From Flavobacterium sp. (GTDB taxonomy: Bacteria > Bacteroidota > Bacteroidia > Flavobacteriales > Flavobacteriaceae): 42,926 bases of DNA. The translations under genes and the position numbers were made by a program. The notes under the pieces were generated by a model. It saw only the letters and a program-made list of their open reading frames with translations, was not told the DNA's origin and ran no database searches. Positions 8,532 to 15,898 of the stretch are shown one piece after another. The stretch's first letter is position 1. Each line of letters starts with the position of its first letter. The DNA lies in contig QQUG01000040.1 in NCBI GenBank assembly GCA_008501705.1, forward strand, positions 1 through 42,926, given 5' to 3'.

Positions 8532-8930
8532 TTATGTAAACTGGGGCGGTTGGAATATGCCCGACTCATCCAGCGAAGTATATAAATTCGAATAATTGAA
8601 ATAACCGGTAGAATCAACCACGGGAATTGGGTTATCGGGCAGAAGTGTTGATGCCGTAAAATTCAAAGCGGCAATCGAATGTGAGCAGTTTTGATGTGTA
8701 AAAGGTAATTTTTCATGATCACCACTTGTATCATTACTTTCCTTTAAATGCTGTACCCTTAATTCTCCGTAATGTTTAGAAAGAAAAACAACAATATTAT
8801 CTCCATACGTGTCCGCATGAACTTTGGCATGCTCCAGTAAGGTTTCTACCTCGTTAAAGGTACCTACATAACTACTCAGGCTCTGAGTGAAGACGAGTAG
8901 TGATAAGAATATGGATATTAACTTTATCAT
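8532..8930 (-). CDS. Small exported His-rich protein of the metal-efflux operon (unknown function)
   Basis: This 132-residue protein has an N-terminal signal peptide (about 1-20) and no domain I recognise. The mature part carries seven histidines (34, 38, 53, 61, 72, 79, 84) and one cysteine (82) in a THQNCSH cluster. It ends with the aromatic/proline tail SGIFQPPQFT. It is the first gene of the operon that continues into the fused RND pump, 73 bases upstream of the pump ATG. A periplasmic metal-binding or chaperone role, comparable in position to CusF but not homologous by eye, is an inference from the His content and context. Its promoter overlaps two inverted repeats. Confidence 0.8.
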   Translation of the reverse strand: MIKLISIFLSLLVFTQSLSSYVGTFNEVETLLEHAKVHADTYGDNIVVFLSKHYGELRVQHLKESNDTSGDHEKLPFTHQNCSHSIAALNFTASTLLPDNPIPVVDSTGYFNYSNLYTSLDESGIFQPPQFT

Positions 8931-8934
8931 TTTC

Positions 8935-8950
8935 GATGTAAACTTACATC
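8935..8950. promoter_or_regulatory. Inverted repeat between the -7 region and the start of the efflux operon
   Basis: GATGTAAACTTACATC is an inverted repeat of two 7-base arms around AC, ending four bases before the first ATG of the efflux operon. It shares the TGTAA/TTACA half-site core with the repeat at 8968-8983, with centres 33 bases apart, roughly three helical turns. Likely a repressor site; no regulator gene is adjacent. Confidence 0.45.
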
Positions 8951-8984
8951 AAAATTTAGAAAATCAATGTAACCGATGTTACAA
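8950..8984 (-). promoter_or_regulatory. Putative promoter of the metal-efflux operon
   Basis: On the minus strand a TTG (8982-8984, -33-like) is followed after 23 bases by TAAATTTTG (8950-8958), a near match to TAnnTTTG with one extra base. The two inverted repeats lie between and just downstream of these elements, so a bound repressor would block initiation. Confidence 0.35.
8968..8983. promoter_or_regulatory. Inverted repeat inside the efflux-operon promoter
   Basis: TGTAACCGATGTTACA is a perfect 6-4-6 inverted repeat located between the putative -33 and -7 elements. It shares TGTAA/TTACA half-sites with the repeat at 8935-8950 but has a wider spacer, suggesting one regulator bound to related sites or two overlapping sites. 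Confidence 0.45.
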
Positions 8985-8997
8985 TAGGCTGTCTCAG

Positions 8998-9738
8998 TTA
9001 AAATCCTCTATCCTTCTGAAGTTGTTCGTAGGCCTCCTGAACTTTTCTAAACTTATCCTCCGCGCCTTTGCGATAGGCTTCATCCATATGTTGTAGTTTA
9101 TCAGGATGATATTTTTTGGCCATATGCCTGTAAGCTGCTTTTATTTCCTGTATGGTGGCAGTTCGATCTATTTCCAGGATCTTGTATGCGCTATCAGGAT
9201 TTTTAAAGAACATAGCCTTGATGCTTTCAAAGTCTTTATTCTGAATACCTAGATTTACAGATATCCCTTGTATAGTGTTTACTTCGGCATTAGATACTAA
9301 ACCATCGGCATTGGCTATACTAAACAGAAAATGAACTACCTGAAGTCGCGACTCGTACCGCATTCTTTGTCGGAGTGCGTTTCCAATTCGTGAACCGGAA
9401 ATTTCCCTCTTTTTTATCACCTCATTAAATACCTTGAAGATTGCATTGGCCCGATCTTTACCATAGGCCTGTACAAAATACAGTCGCACAAAATCGAGTT
9501 CGGCCTGGCTCACCTTGCCATCTGCTTTTATCACCAAAGATGCCAGAGAGAGTAAGTTCAATTCGAAATCGGCCGGACTCACCCTATCGGTCGGTTGTTG
9601 CTGAAACACCTGCTTATATCCTCCGGTTGTTTTCCCACCACCGAGATTATCCAGGAAGCTCCCTAAAAGAAATCCAATAATCGCCCCAGGCAAGCGGTAC
9701 AGGGCAAATCCTAAAATAGCGGCAATCCAACGGTACAT
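8998..9738 (-). CDS. TerB-DnaJ protein (DjlA-like membrane-anchored co-chaperone)
   Basis: This 246-residue protein has an N-terminal hydrophobic/glycine-rich segment (about 5-34) that may anchor it in the membrane. A TerB-like helical domain (about 55-180) follows, with two acidic loops, KADGKVSQAE and NADGLVSNAE, that resemble metal-binding sites. A C-terminal J domain (about 184-244) carries the HPD motif at 211-213 (KKYHPDK), needed to stimulate DnaK ATPase. The order matches DjlA, a membrane co-chaperone for DnaK. I chose the ATG at 9738 because it begins the hydrophobic segment and follows an exact -7 box; the longer frame to 9804 runs through that promoter. The gene diverges from the bacilliredoxin. 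Confidence 0.88.
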   Translation of the reverse strand: MYRWIAAILGFALYRLPGAIIGFLLGSFLDNLGGGKTTGGYKQVFQQQPTDRVSPADFELNLLSLASLVIKADGKVSQAELDFVRLYFVQAYGKDRANAIFKVFNEVIKKREISGSRIGNALRQRMRYESRLQVVHFLFSIANADGLVSNAEVNTIQGISVNLGIQNKDFESIKAMFFKNPDSAYKILEIDRTATIQEIKAAYRHMAKKYHPDKLQHMDEAYRKGAEDKFRKVQEAYEQLQKDRGF

Positions 9739-9766
9739 GAAATGGTAACTGTGTATAAATTCGTGA

Positions 9767-9774
9767 CAAAGATA
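9767..9774 (-). promoter_or_regulatory. Putative -7 element of the TerB-DnaJ gene
   Basis: The minus strand reads TATCTTTG, an exact TAnnTTTG, 28 bases upstream of the ATG at 9738. The same octamer serves the divergent bacilliredoxin gene at 9870-9877. Confidence 0.5.
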
Positions 9775-9869
9775 AGTAATCAGTCCATGGAGGATGTTAC
9801 ACAACGAAACTATAAATTTCGCGGCGAACCACCCCGCCGTTTTGTGATAGTTTTAGGAACTAAATTGCT

Positions 9870-9877
9870 TATCTTTG
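9870..9877 (+). promoter_or_regulatory. Putative -7 element of the bacilliredoxin gene
   Basis: TATCTTTG matches TAnnTTTG exactly, 33 bases upstream of the ATG at 9911. A TTTG at 9841-9844 lies 25 bases upstream, slightly longer than the usual -33 spacing. Confidence 0.5.
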
Positions 9878-9910
9878 TATCAAAATTGTTACATCTTAAA
9901 AAATATACCT

Positions 9911-10321
9911 ATGTATCCAGAAGAACTAGTAAAACCCATGCGTGAAGACTTAACGAGTATTGGTTTTACCGAACTTAAAACGGCCGGTGATGTAGAGCAG
10001 GCATTGGCAAAGGAAGGTACCACCCTTGTTGTGGTAAATTCGGTTTGTGGTTGTGCTGCCGCCAACGCAAGGCCAGGAGCACGTATGTCTTTGCAAAATG
10101 CTAAAACACCGGATCATCTGGTAACTGTGTTTGCAGGTATGGAGACCGAAGCAGTGGATGCTGCGCGTGCTCAGATGGTTCCATTTCCCCCTAGTTCGCC
10201 TTCCATGGCATTGTTCAAAAACGGGGAATTAGTACATATGCTGGAGCGTCATCATATTGAAGGGCGTTCGGCAGACATAATAGCAGAAAATCTAATGGGC
10301 GCGTACAACGAGTTCTGTTAA
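9911..10321 (+). CDS. BrxA/BrxB-family bacilliredoxin
   Basis: This 136-residue thioredoxin-fold protein belongs to the YphP/YqiW family, which in Bacillus removes bacillithiol from mixed disulfides on proteins. The family signature is the CGC motif at 46-48 (NSVCGCAAANARPG). The following PFPPSSPSMALF and LERHHIEGR segments are also characteristic. Start choice: the ATG at 9911 gives the family-typical MYPEEL N-terminus; a start 12 codons upstream would begin within the -7 box. Many Bacteroidota keep this family, but whether this host makes bacillithiol cannot be told from the window. A strong hairpin terminator follows 27 bases after the stop, so the gene is probably monocistronic. Confidence 0.93.
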   Translation: MYPEELVKPMREDLTSIGFTELKTAGDVEQALAKEGTTLVVVNSVCGCAAANARPGARMSLQNAKTPDHLVTVFAGMETEAVDAARAQMVPFPPSSPSMALFKNGELVHMLERHHIEGRSADIIAENLMGAYNEFC

Positions 10322-10347
10322 GAGTTTCTAAGCCTAAAAAACCAAAG

Positions 10348-10380
10348 ACCGTTCGCATGAAGCTGTGAACGGTTTTTTTA
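10348..10380 (+). terminator. Rho-independent terminator of the bacilliredoxin gene
   Basis: ACCGTTC (10348-10354) pairs perfectly with GAACGGT (10367-10373) around a 12-base loop, followed by a run of seven T ending at 10379. It separates the bacilliredoxin from the acyltransferase gene. Confidence 0.85.
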
Positions 10381-10390
10381 TTTTTATAGC

Positions 10391-11140
10391 GTGAATCCCA
10401 TATTTAAAATTATAAGCTACGTCTTATCTGTTGTTTTTTACCTGATCTTTGGGCTGTTACTCCTCATTTTCGACCCCATTCAGCGAATCTGCCTGAATGT
10501 TTTCGGCTATAAGGCACATAAGAATAGTGTAGATTACTTTAACTGGCTGGTAATTAGATCACTTCATCTTCTTGGCACCTCGTATTCGATACGGATCCCG
10601 GAGTTTTTACCAGACAATGTACCTGTGATCATTGCATCAAATCATCAAAGCATGTGGGATATCCCACCTATGATCTGGTTTCTTCGGAAACTACATCCCA
10701 AATTCATTTCTAAAATCGAACTGGGTAGAAAGATCCCTACCATTTCCTACAATCTTAAATACGGTGGTTCTGTGCTTATCGATAGGAAAAACCCTAAACA
10801 GGCTACGGCACAAATTGAAAAGATAGGAAAGTACATTCAGCAATATAAGAGAGCGGTAGTAATATTTCCTGAAGGCACCCGAAGCAGGACGGGCGTTCCC
10901 AAGCCTTTTAAACGAAAGGGGTTACTAACACTTATGGAACACGCTCCAGATGCCTGGGTGTTACCGGTTAGTATTAGCAATTCATGGAAATTACAACAGT
11001 ATGGAATGTTCCCCATGCCGGTGGGCACTCATCTTATCATGAAAGTTCATCCACCACTGCAGGTTGCGGGGACAGATCACACGGTATTGATCGATAAAGT
11101 GGAGCAATTGATCATTTCAGAAATAGAAATCCCAGGTTAG
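10391..11140 (+). CDS. 1-acyl-sn-glycerol-3-phosphate acyltransferase (PlsC family)
   Basis: This 249-residue inner-membrane enzyme would acylate lysophosphatidic acid to phosphatidic acid in phospholipid synthesis. The acyltransferase HX4D box is NHQSMWD (His85, Asp90). The second block is near 113-131 (IPTISYNLKYGGSVLIDR) and the third is FPEGTRS (159-165). An N-terminal hydrophobic stretch (about 5-28) should anchor it. The start is GTG at 10391, only 11 bases after the T-run of the preceding terminator; TATTTTTA at 10379-10386 could be a degenerate -7 box, which would make the transcript nearly leaderless. The gene converges with the minus-strand gene ending at 11151, with no hairpin in the 10-base gap. 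Other PlsC-family substrates are possible. Confidence 0.9.
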   Translation: MNPIFKIISYVLSVVFYLIFGLLLLIFDPIQRICLNVFGYKAHKNSVDYFNWLVIRSLHLLGTSYSIRIPEFLPDNVPVIIASNHQSMWDIPPMIWFLRKLHPKFISKIELGRKIPTISYNLKYGGSVLIDRKNPKQATAQIEKIGKYIQQYKRAVVIFPEGTRSRTGVPKPFKRKGLLTLMEHAPDAWVLPVSISNSWKLQQYGMFPMPVGTHLIMKVHPPLQVAGTDHTVLIDKVEQLIISEIEIPG

Positions 11141-11150
11141 ACCGTAGACA

Positions 11151-12008
11151 TTAGGGATCCGATGTAGTAATAGGGTAGGAACTCATCAATCCGAATGCGA
11201 GTCCGAAATTCCAACGCACATCCCAGTTCGACTGACTCCTTTCTCTTAGATAAGCTGTGCCGCCAAAAGGGGTGGCTGAAATAGAAAGGTATAGGTCCTC
11301 CCCGTAGGACTCGATCATTTCTATCCCCACTACGATGTCGTTGTCTACTACTATATTGTGTTGCTTTAGGGGTACTATCTCAATTCCCTTTGGTTTCCTT
11401 ATCGTATGATAGATGTTAGTGTGTAAGATATTTTCCCCCGGCATATTATTTTCACAACGATAAATGTTGATACGTACCTTAATGCTGTCCGCCTCATTGC
11501 GGATCACGTGAAATTTAAGATCATGCAGTCTTGTTCTCTCTTTGTCGATTCCTATCCTGGAGGCGAGCTCCCCTCCCAGGGCATCCTTCTCGGTCCAGTA
11601 GCCTAACTCACTAAGCGAATAGGTTTCGCTGCCCAAACGCTCATATTCTCTTTTCCCTGCCACGATCACTACCGGATCCAGCGTAGTTGTTTCCGGTTGC
11701 AGCAAGATATACTTCCCCGGTTCTCCCCAATCTTTCCATTCGGTGAATGGAACACGCTCGGTAACATAGCCAATAGAAGAGATAACCAAATCAGTCTCCA
11801 AAGCGATAAGCGTACTATTCAGTTTCAGAAGAAAACTGCCGTCGGAAGCACTTACAGTGCCAATTCCTTTTCCTTTAAACCCGATATTCACATATTCCAC
11901 AGGAGAGCCGGTATTCACATCAACTACGGTGGCCCGGAGGGTGAGCTCCTCCTGGGGGGTCATTGAAAAACAAATGGATAAAAATAGGACAAGGGTATAA
12001 ATTCTCAT
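11151..12008 (-). CDS. Exported carboxypeptidase-like regulatory-domain protein (unknown function)
   Basis: This 285-residue protein has a signal peptide (about 1-18) followed by a carboxypeptidase-D regulatory-like beta-sandwich (about 22-105: VVDVNTGSPVEYVNIGFKGKG, then a DGSF turn and ISSIGY). This module is found at the N-terminus of SusC-like receptors and many other Bacteroidota envelope proteins. The remaining 180 residues are beta-rich, contain NIYRCENNMPGENIL, and match no family I recognise. There is no TonB plug or barrel. It lies downstream of, and on the same strand as, another protein with the same module, 104 bases apart, so the two may act together at the outer membrane. Confidence 0.75.
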   Translation of the reverse strand: MRIYTLVLFLSICFSMTPQEELTLRATVVDVNTGSPVEYVNIGFKGKGIGTVSASDGSFLLKLNSTLIALETDLVISSIGYVTERVPFTEWKDWGEPGKYILLQPETTTLDPVVIVAGKREYERLGSETYSLSELGYWTEKDALGGELASRIGIDKERTRLHDLKFHVIRNEADSIKVRINIYRCENNMPGENILHTNIYHTIRKPKGIEIVPLKQHNIVVDNDIVVGIEMIESYGEDLYLSISATPFGGTAYLRERSQSNWDVRWNFGLAFGLMSSYPITTSDP

Positions 12009-12112
12009 GCGATCAATCTTTAATACCCTGAAACTACTATTAGAACATTTAGGAAAAAATATTCAATGAGTGAAACCGATGTTTCGGTTAGGAAAGAAGA
12101 AATATTTTATGA

Positions 12113-13837
12113 TTAATATACAAAGGTGTGTAGCGTGACCTTCTCTTCAAAATCCTGTAATTTCACGATTTTAACGACACGTTCCTCGGTAGGTAAACCA
12201 TAATTTCTGTACAAGGTGTATTTCAGCAGGGTTGGATTAATATCGTCCCGCATGCCCGAATACTTTATATTGATCATCCAGGTTCCGCGATCGGCATCTT
12301 CAATGTCGAACTCCTTAATAGAAAAGCCCTGTTCGATCTCCTTTTGCAGCGCTTGCTGATCCCCGTACAGATTATGAAGGTACGGATAGTACTTTTTGTT
12401 GGGGGTGATAAACTGCAATTCGAAATCTGCAAGAGGGTCGTTCCATTCTACAACCAACCTCAGGTCTTTCTTAAAACCTACCTTCATAAGTTCATTGGGA
12501 ATATCGCTGAAATCTATCTTCGATTTGTGCAAAGCAATCAACTGCTTAAATTCATTGAATACGATCACCCCCACCTCATTAAAGTCTACTTTGGGAATAC
12601 TATTAGCAACCATTTGTTTGTATAATGTGGCGGATAATTGATAGTTGCCAACCCGCTTATAATTCCTGGCCAGGTCCAGGTAGGACTGAACTTCGGAAGG
12701 TGCCAGATTCACAATTCGTTCGTAAATGGGCGTGGCGAGTTCATCTTTTCCATAGGCCTCGTAGGCATAGGCCAAAGACTTTAGAGCTTTTACATTAGTA
12801 GGGGCGATTTCGGCAATTTGCGAAACAACCTCGTTCGCATAGGCAGTATCCCATTTTCTGAAATAATCTCCTGTATCCAGAAAAAAGCTCACTGATTTGT
12901 GTTTCGTATCTTTCAGCATATCCAAATAAACCTCTCTGGCCTGGTCGAAATTTTCAGTCTTTTCTAACCTGACCACATATTCGGGTTTAGGGGACTTTCC
13001 CGATGCTTCATCCAGGGTGCTTACTATTTCGGTATAGTTGTTTCCGCTCAGCCGCTTTAGCTGTGGTTGCTCGACCGACTCTCTTTCCGGTCCCTGATCT
13101 GTCTCAATTACTATAGCCCCAAAGGCAGCTAACTGACCATATTTAATAGTAGCATTGAGAGAGTTTAGCACTTTAATGCTTTTTATTTGCTGAACATTCA
13201 CGTAGGGTTGTTGCCCGTTTTGTTCGAACAACATACCATTCACCACAAGTACGGGATAGGTAGTGCCATGAATGGTGATCTCCATCGTCCTTCGCAATTT
13301 ATACATGGGGTTTGGCCCACCCGGATTTTCTACCACCACCCCGGGCATTTTCTGTAAGATCTGCCATAGCTCCAACTGGTCGCTTCGTATTTCTTCCCTG
13401 TTTATGGTGTTTCGCGTAGAATAACCTACTGCAGCCTTCTTCTTTTCACCAAAAGCTGTGTTAACCGTTTCTTTTTCCGATTTTTTTGCCAATATTCGAA
13501 TGGTTTCCAGTAATTCTCCGTCCGGTTTCATTGGTATATGGATCTTCCTGGATTCATCCACCATGGTGTCCTTTATCAGCATTCCTAGAGCTCTTATCTC
13601 AAGAACCTCTCCTTTTGAAGCCATGATCCTGTACATTCCATTAGCGGCAGTTCGGGTCTCTTCAAAAGTCCCTTTTATCCTAACTATCGCACCCTGAATT
13701 GGACCGGATTCGTTGTATACTACTCCATAGACAAGATTAGCCGGAACTGCCTTAGGTGTTCCCTCACCAGGATCCAAATCCTGGGAATATACACTACTTA
13801 GACAGATATATATAAAGATTGTAAGGACATTTCTCAT
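12113..13837 (-). CDS. Exported protein with carboxypeptidase-regulatory, TonB-plug-like and TPR regions, no barrel
   Basis: This 574-residue exported protein has an unusual domain order. A signal peptide (1-18) is followed by a carboxypeptidase-regulatory-like domain (about 37-105) and a TonB-receptor plug-like domain (about 138-258; LWQILQKMPGVVV, VLVVNGMLF, IKSIKVL and AAFGAIVIETD are plug landmarks). A helical TPR-like region (about 290-440) comes next, then a beta-rich C-terminal domain (about 460-574) with VVEWNDPLADFELQFITPN and GTWMINIKYSG. The last resembles the DUF2135/YfaP fold, low confidence. The roughly 500-residue receptor barrel that should follow a plug is absent, with no frameshift visible, so this is not a transporter by itself. 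A scaffold or signalling role at the outer membrane is speculation. Confidence 0.78.
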   Translation of the reverse strand: MRNVLTIFIYICLSSVYSQDLDPGEGTPKAVPANLVYGVVYNESGPIQGAIVRIKGTFEETRTAANGMYRIMASKGEVLEIRALGMLIKDTMVDESRKIHIPMKPDGELLETIRILAKKSEKETVNTAFGEKKKAAVGYSTRNTINREEIRSDQLELWQILQKMPGVVVENPGGPNPMYKLRRTMEITIHGTTYPVLVVNGMLFEQNGQQPYVNVQQIKSIKVLNSLNATIKYGQLAAFGAIVIETDQGPERESVEQPQLKRLSGNNYTEIVSTLDEASGKSPKPEYVVRLEKTENFDQAREVYLDMLKDTKHKSVSFFLDTGDYFRKWDTAYANEVVSQIAEIAPTNVKALKSLAYAYEAYGKDELATPIYERIVNLAPSEVQSYLDLARNYKRVGNYQLSATLYKQMVANSIPKVDFNEVGVIVFNEFKQLIALHKSKIDFSDIPNELMKVGFKKDLRLVVEWNDPLADFELQFITPNKKYYPYLHNLYGDQQALQKEIEQGFSIKEFDIEDADRGTWMINIKYSGMRDDINPTLLKYTLYRNYGLPTEERVVKIVKLQDFEEKVTLHTFVY

Positions 13838-13858
13838 TCTTCTAATTTGAACTAAATT

Positions 13859-13894
13859 CCAAGATAACTATTCTATTTTCTTTACTGAAACAAA
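13859..13894 (-). promoter_or_regulatory. Putative promoter of the plug-TPR protein gene
   Basis: On the minus strand TTTG (13891-13894) is followed after 24 bases by TATCTTGG (13859-13866), one mismatch from TAnnTTTG, 22 bases upstream of the ATG at 13837. Confidence 0.45.
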
Positions 13895-13911
13895 TTAACA
13901 CACCCTTAAAC

Positions 13912-14979
13912 TTAGAAAAGACGCGTTTGAGGATCTTTAAGCTTTACATAATGACTCGTATCCAATTGAGGCATACCTCTCCCACTTAAATATTTTTTCT
14001 TGCCCAGCTTCACCGAATCTGAAATTTGTTTCGCTATGGTGCCTTCCCCACGAATTCTTCTTCCATAGTTACTGTCGTTTAGTTTACCCCCATGACATTG
14101 GGCGATCTGATTCAACATCCTGTCGGCCCGCTCTGGAATGGTCTTCCGCGCCCAATCCTCAAATAGCAGGGCTATCTGACCGTTGAGCCTCACTACTGTA
14201 TGGGCTACACTCACCGCACCTAATTCTGATACCTTCTTAATAATGGGAATCACCTCATGACTATTAAGAGATGGTATTACCGGAGCGATCATAACATTTA
14301 CCGGGATTTCATTTTTGGAAAGAATTTCCACCGTCTTTAATCGCTGTTTTGTGCTGGCAGTTCTGGGCTCCAGGAGTCGGCGTGTTTTCTCGCTGAGCGT
14401 ATTAATAGAAACATTTACCGCAATGATGTTGAGTTTGGCCATTTCGGTTAAGAGGTCAAGGTCTCTTAAAATAAGAGAGTTCTTGGTGATTATTCCGGTA
14501 GGATGTTTCCACTTCAACATCACCTCAAGACAGGCGCGTGTAATTTTCAGTTTTCGTTCCACGGGCTGATAGCAGTCTGTATTTCCGGAGAATACAATCG
14601 TGTTTCCATTCCAGGATTTTTTCTGAAGCGTTTGCTCTAGTAATTTGGGCGCATTACGCTTAATTAGGATGTTCCGCTCAAAATCCACGCCGGCTCCATA
14701 ACCCCAATATTCGTGTGAATTTCGGGCATAGCAATACACACAGCCGTGTTCGCAGCCCTGATAAGGGTTGGCCGAGTATTCCATCCGAACATCCGGACTC
14801 ACCACTTTGTTTACAAAACTCTTTGGAAAGACATCTATATAGCGAGTTTGGTTAGATTCAGGTTCTTCTCCTTCCAGCGCACAGAAATTTAGAAAGTCAT
14901 CACATATCTCATGTTCTAATTCAAAAAAACGATTGTGGACCTTACGCTGAGCGCCACGGCCTTTAATAGGTTGGGACAT
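13912..14979 (-). CDS. PA0069-family radical SAM protein
   Basis: This 355-residue protein carries the radical SAM cluster motif CxxxCxxC at Cys76, Cys80 and Cys83 (GCEHGCVYCYARNSHEY). The YARNSHEYWGYGAGVDFE stretch, the SGNTDCYQPVE block and LLEPRTAS define the PA0069/SplB-related family, which resembles spore photoproduct lyase but has no established reaction in these bacteria. A 4Fe-4S cluster and S-adenosylmethionine should generate a 5'-deoxyadenosyl radical. The C-terminus continues past the barrel with short basic segments. It is probably transcribed alone from the -7 box at 15011-15018. A role in nucleic-acid repair is only a guess from the SPL resemblance. Confidence 0.92.
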   Translation of the reverse strand: MSQPIKGRGAQRKVHNRFFELEHEICDDFLNFCALEGEEPESNQTRYIDVFPKSFVNKVVSPDVRMEYSANPYQGCEHGCVYCYARNSHEYWGYGAGVDFERNILIKRNAPKLLEQTLQKKSWNGNTIVFSGNTDCYQPVERKLKITRACLEVMLKWKHPTGIITKNSLILRDLDLLTEMAKLNIIAVNVSINTLSEKTRRLLEPRTASTKQRLKTVEILSKNEIPVNVMIAPVIPSLNSHEVIPIIKKVSELGAVSVAHTVVRLNGQIALLFEDWARKTIPERADRMLNQIAQCHGGKLNDSNYGRRIRGEGTIAKQISDSVKLGKKKYLSGRGMPQLDTSHYVKLKDPQTRLF

Positions 14980-15010
14980 ACATACTTGTGGATATAACTG
15001 TGGAGTGAAA

Positions 15011-15041
15011 CAAAGTTACATCAACTATGGATTATTTCCAA
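15011..15041 (-). promoter_or_regulatory. Putative promoter of the radical SAM gene
   Basis: On the minus strand TTG (15039-15041) and TAACTTTG (15011-15018, exact TAnnTTTG) are separated by 20 bases, with the ATG 32 bases downstream at 14979. Both elements and their spacing fit the Bacteroidota primary sigma consensus. Confidence 0.55.
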
Positions 15042-15059
15042 TCTATTTTGGATTTTTTC

Positions 15060-15842
15060 CTACTTCCCTGGGAAATTCGCCTTTCTTTTCTCCAGAAATG
15101 CCTGGGTACCTTCGTGGAAATCGGCAGTTCCAAAACATTTACCAAACTGAGTTATCTCTTCATCATACCCATTCTCTCCATCTTCATATCCTGCATTGAT
15201 AGCGGTAATAGCAGCAGAAATAGCCACAGTAGAATTAGTTGCGATCTTCCCGGCGATCTTTTCGGTTAATGGCATAAGTTCTTCCTGGGAAGTAACATGA
15301 TTAACCAGGCCGTATTGAAGGGCTTGTTCGGCACTTATCATCCCTGCGGTCATGATCATTTCGAAAGCCCTGCCTTTGCCAACAAGCTGTGGAAGTCGCT
15401 GAGTGCCTCCATAACCGGGGATTACCCCCAAGGATACCTCCGGTAATCCCATTTTGGCATTATCACTCGCGATGCGGAAATGAGCAGACATGGCCAGTTC
15501 AAGGCCACCACCCAATGCAAAGCCATTGATAGCCGCAATTACGGGAGTAGATAAATGCGCTACAAAATCGAATAACACCGCCTGTCCCTGTGAGGCAAGC
15601 TCTTCCCCTTGGGAAACCGAATAATCTGCGAATTCGCTAATATCGGCTCCGGCCACGAATGCCTTTTCACCACTGCCTGTAACCAGAATGACCCTGGTGG
15701 CTTTATCATTGTCGGCTTCTTTAAAGGCTTCGTGCAGTTCTTTTATTGTCGCCTTGTTCAGGGCGTTTAATTTGGAAGGTCTGTTAATAGTAATAGTTGT
15801 GATCCCGTTTTCGGAATGGGTAAGTACATTTTCGTATTTCAT
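15060..15842 (-). CDS. Enoyl-CoA hydratase/isomerase family protein (crotonase fold)
   Basis: This 260-residue soluble enzyme would hydrate trans-2-enoyl-CoA to 3-hydroxyacyl-CoA in fatty-acid or amino-acid degradation. The oxyanion-hole segments AGADI (65-69) and GFALGGG (107-113) are present, as are the two hydratase glutamates, Glu115 (GGGLELAM) and Glu135 (LPEVSLG), which correspond by eye to Glu144 and Glu164 of rat mitochondrial hydratase. Having both acids favours a true hydratase over an isomerase. Length is standard. It lies 56 bases downstream of the histidine kinase on the same strand, with no functional link evident. Confidence 0.93.
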   Translation of the reverse strand: MKYENVLTHSENGITTITINRPSKLNALNKATIKELHEAFKEADNDKATRVILVTGSGEKAFVAGADISEFADYSVSQGEELASQGQAVLFDFVAHLSTPVIAAINGFALGGGLELAMSAHFRIASDNAKMGLPEVSLGVIPGYGGTQRLPQLVGKGRAFEMIMTAGMISAEQALQYGLVNHVTSQEELMPLTEKIAGKIATNSTVAISAAITAINAGYEDGENGYDEEITQFGKCFGTADFHEGTQAFLEKRKANFPGK

Positions 15843-15898
15843 TGTGAATAGTGTTAGGTTTTGGGGATATGTAGGACATAAAAATACGAAAATCCCTT

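Noticed and set aside
12074-12089. AACCGA-TGTT-TCGGTT hairpin downstream of the plug-TPR gene
   Set aside because: Only six base pairs and no T-run on the minus strand; too weak to call a terminator.
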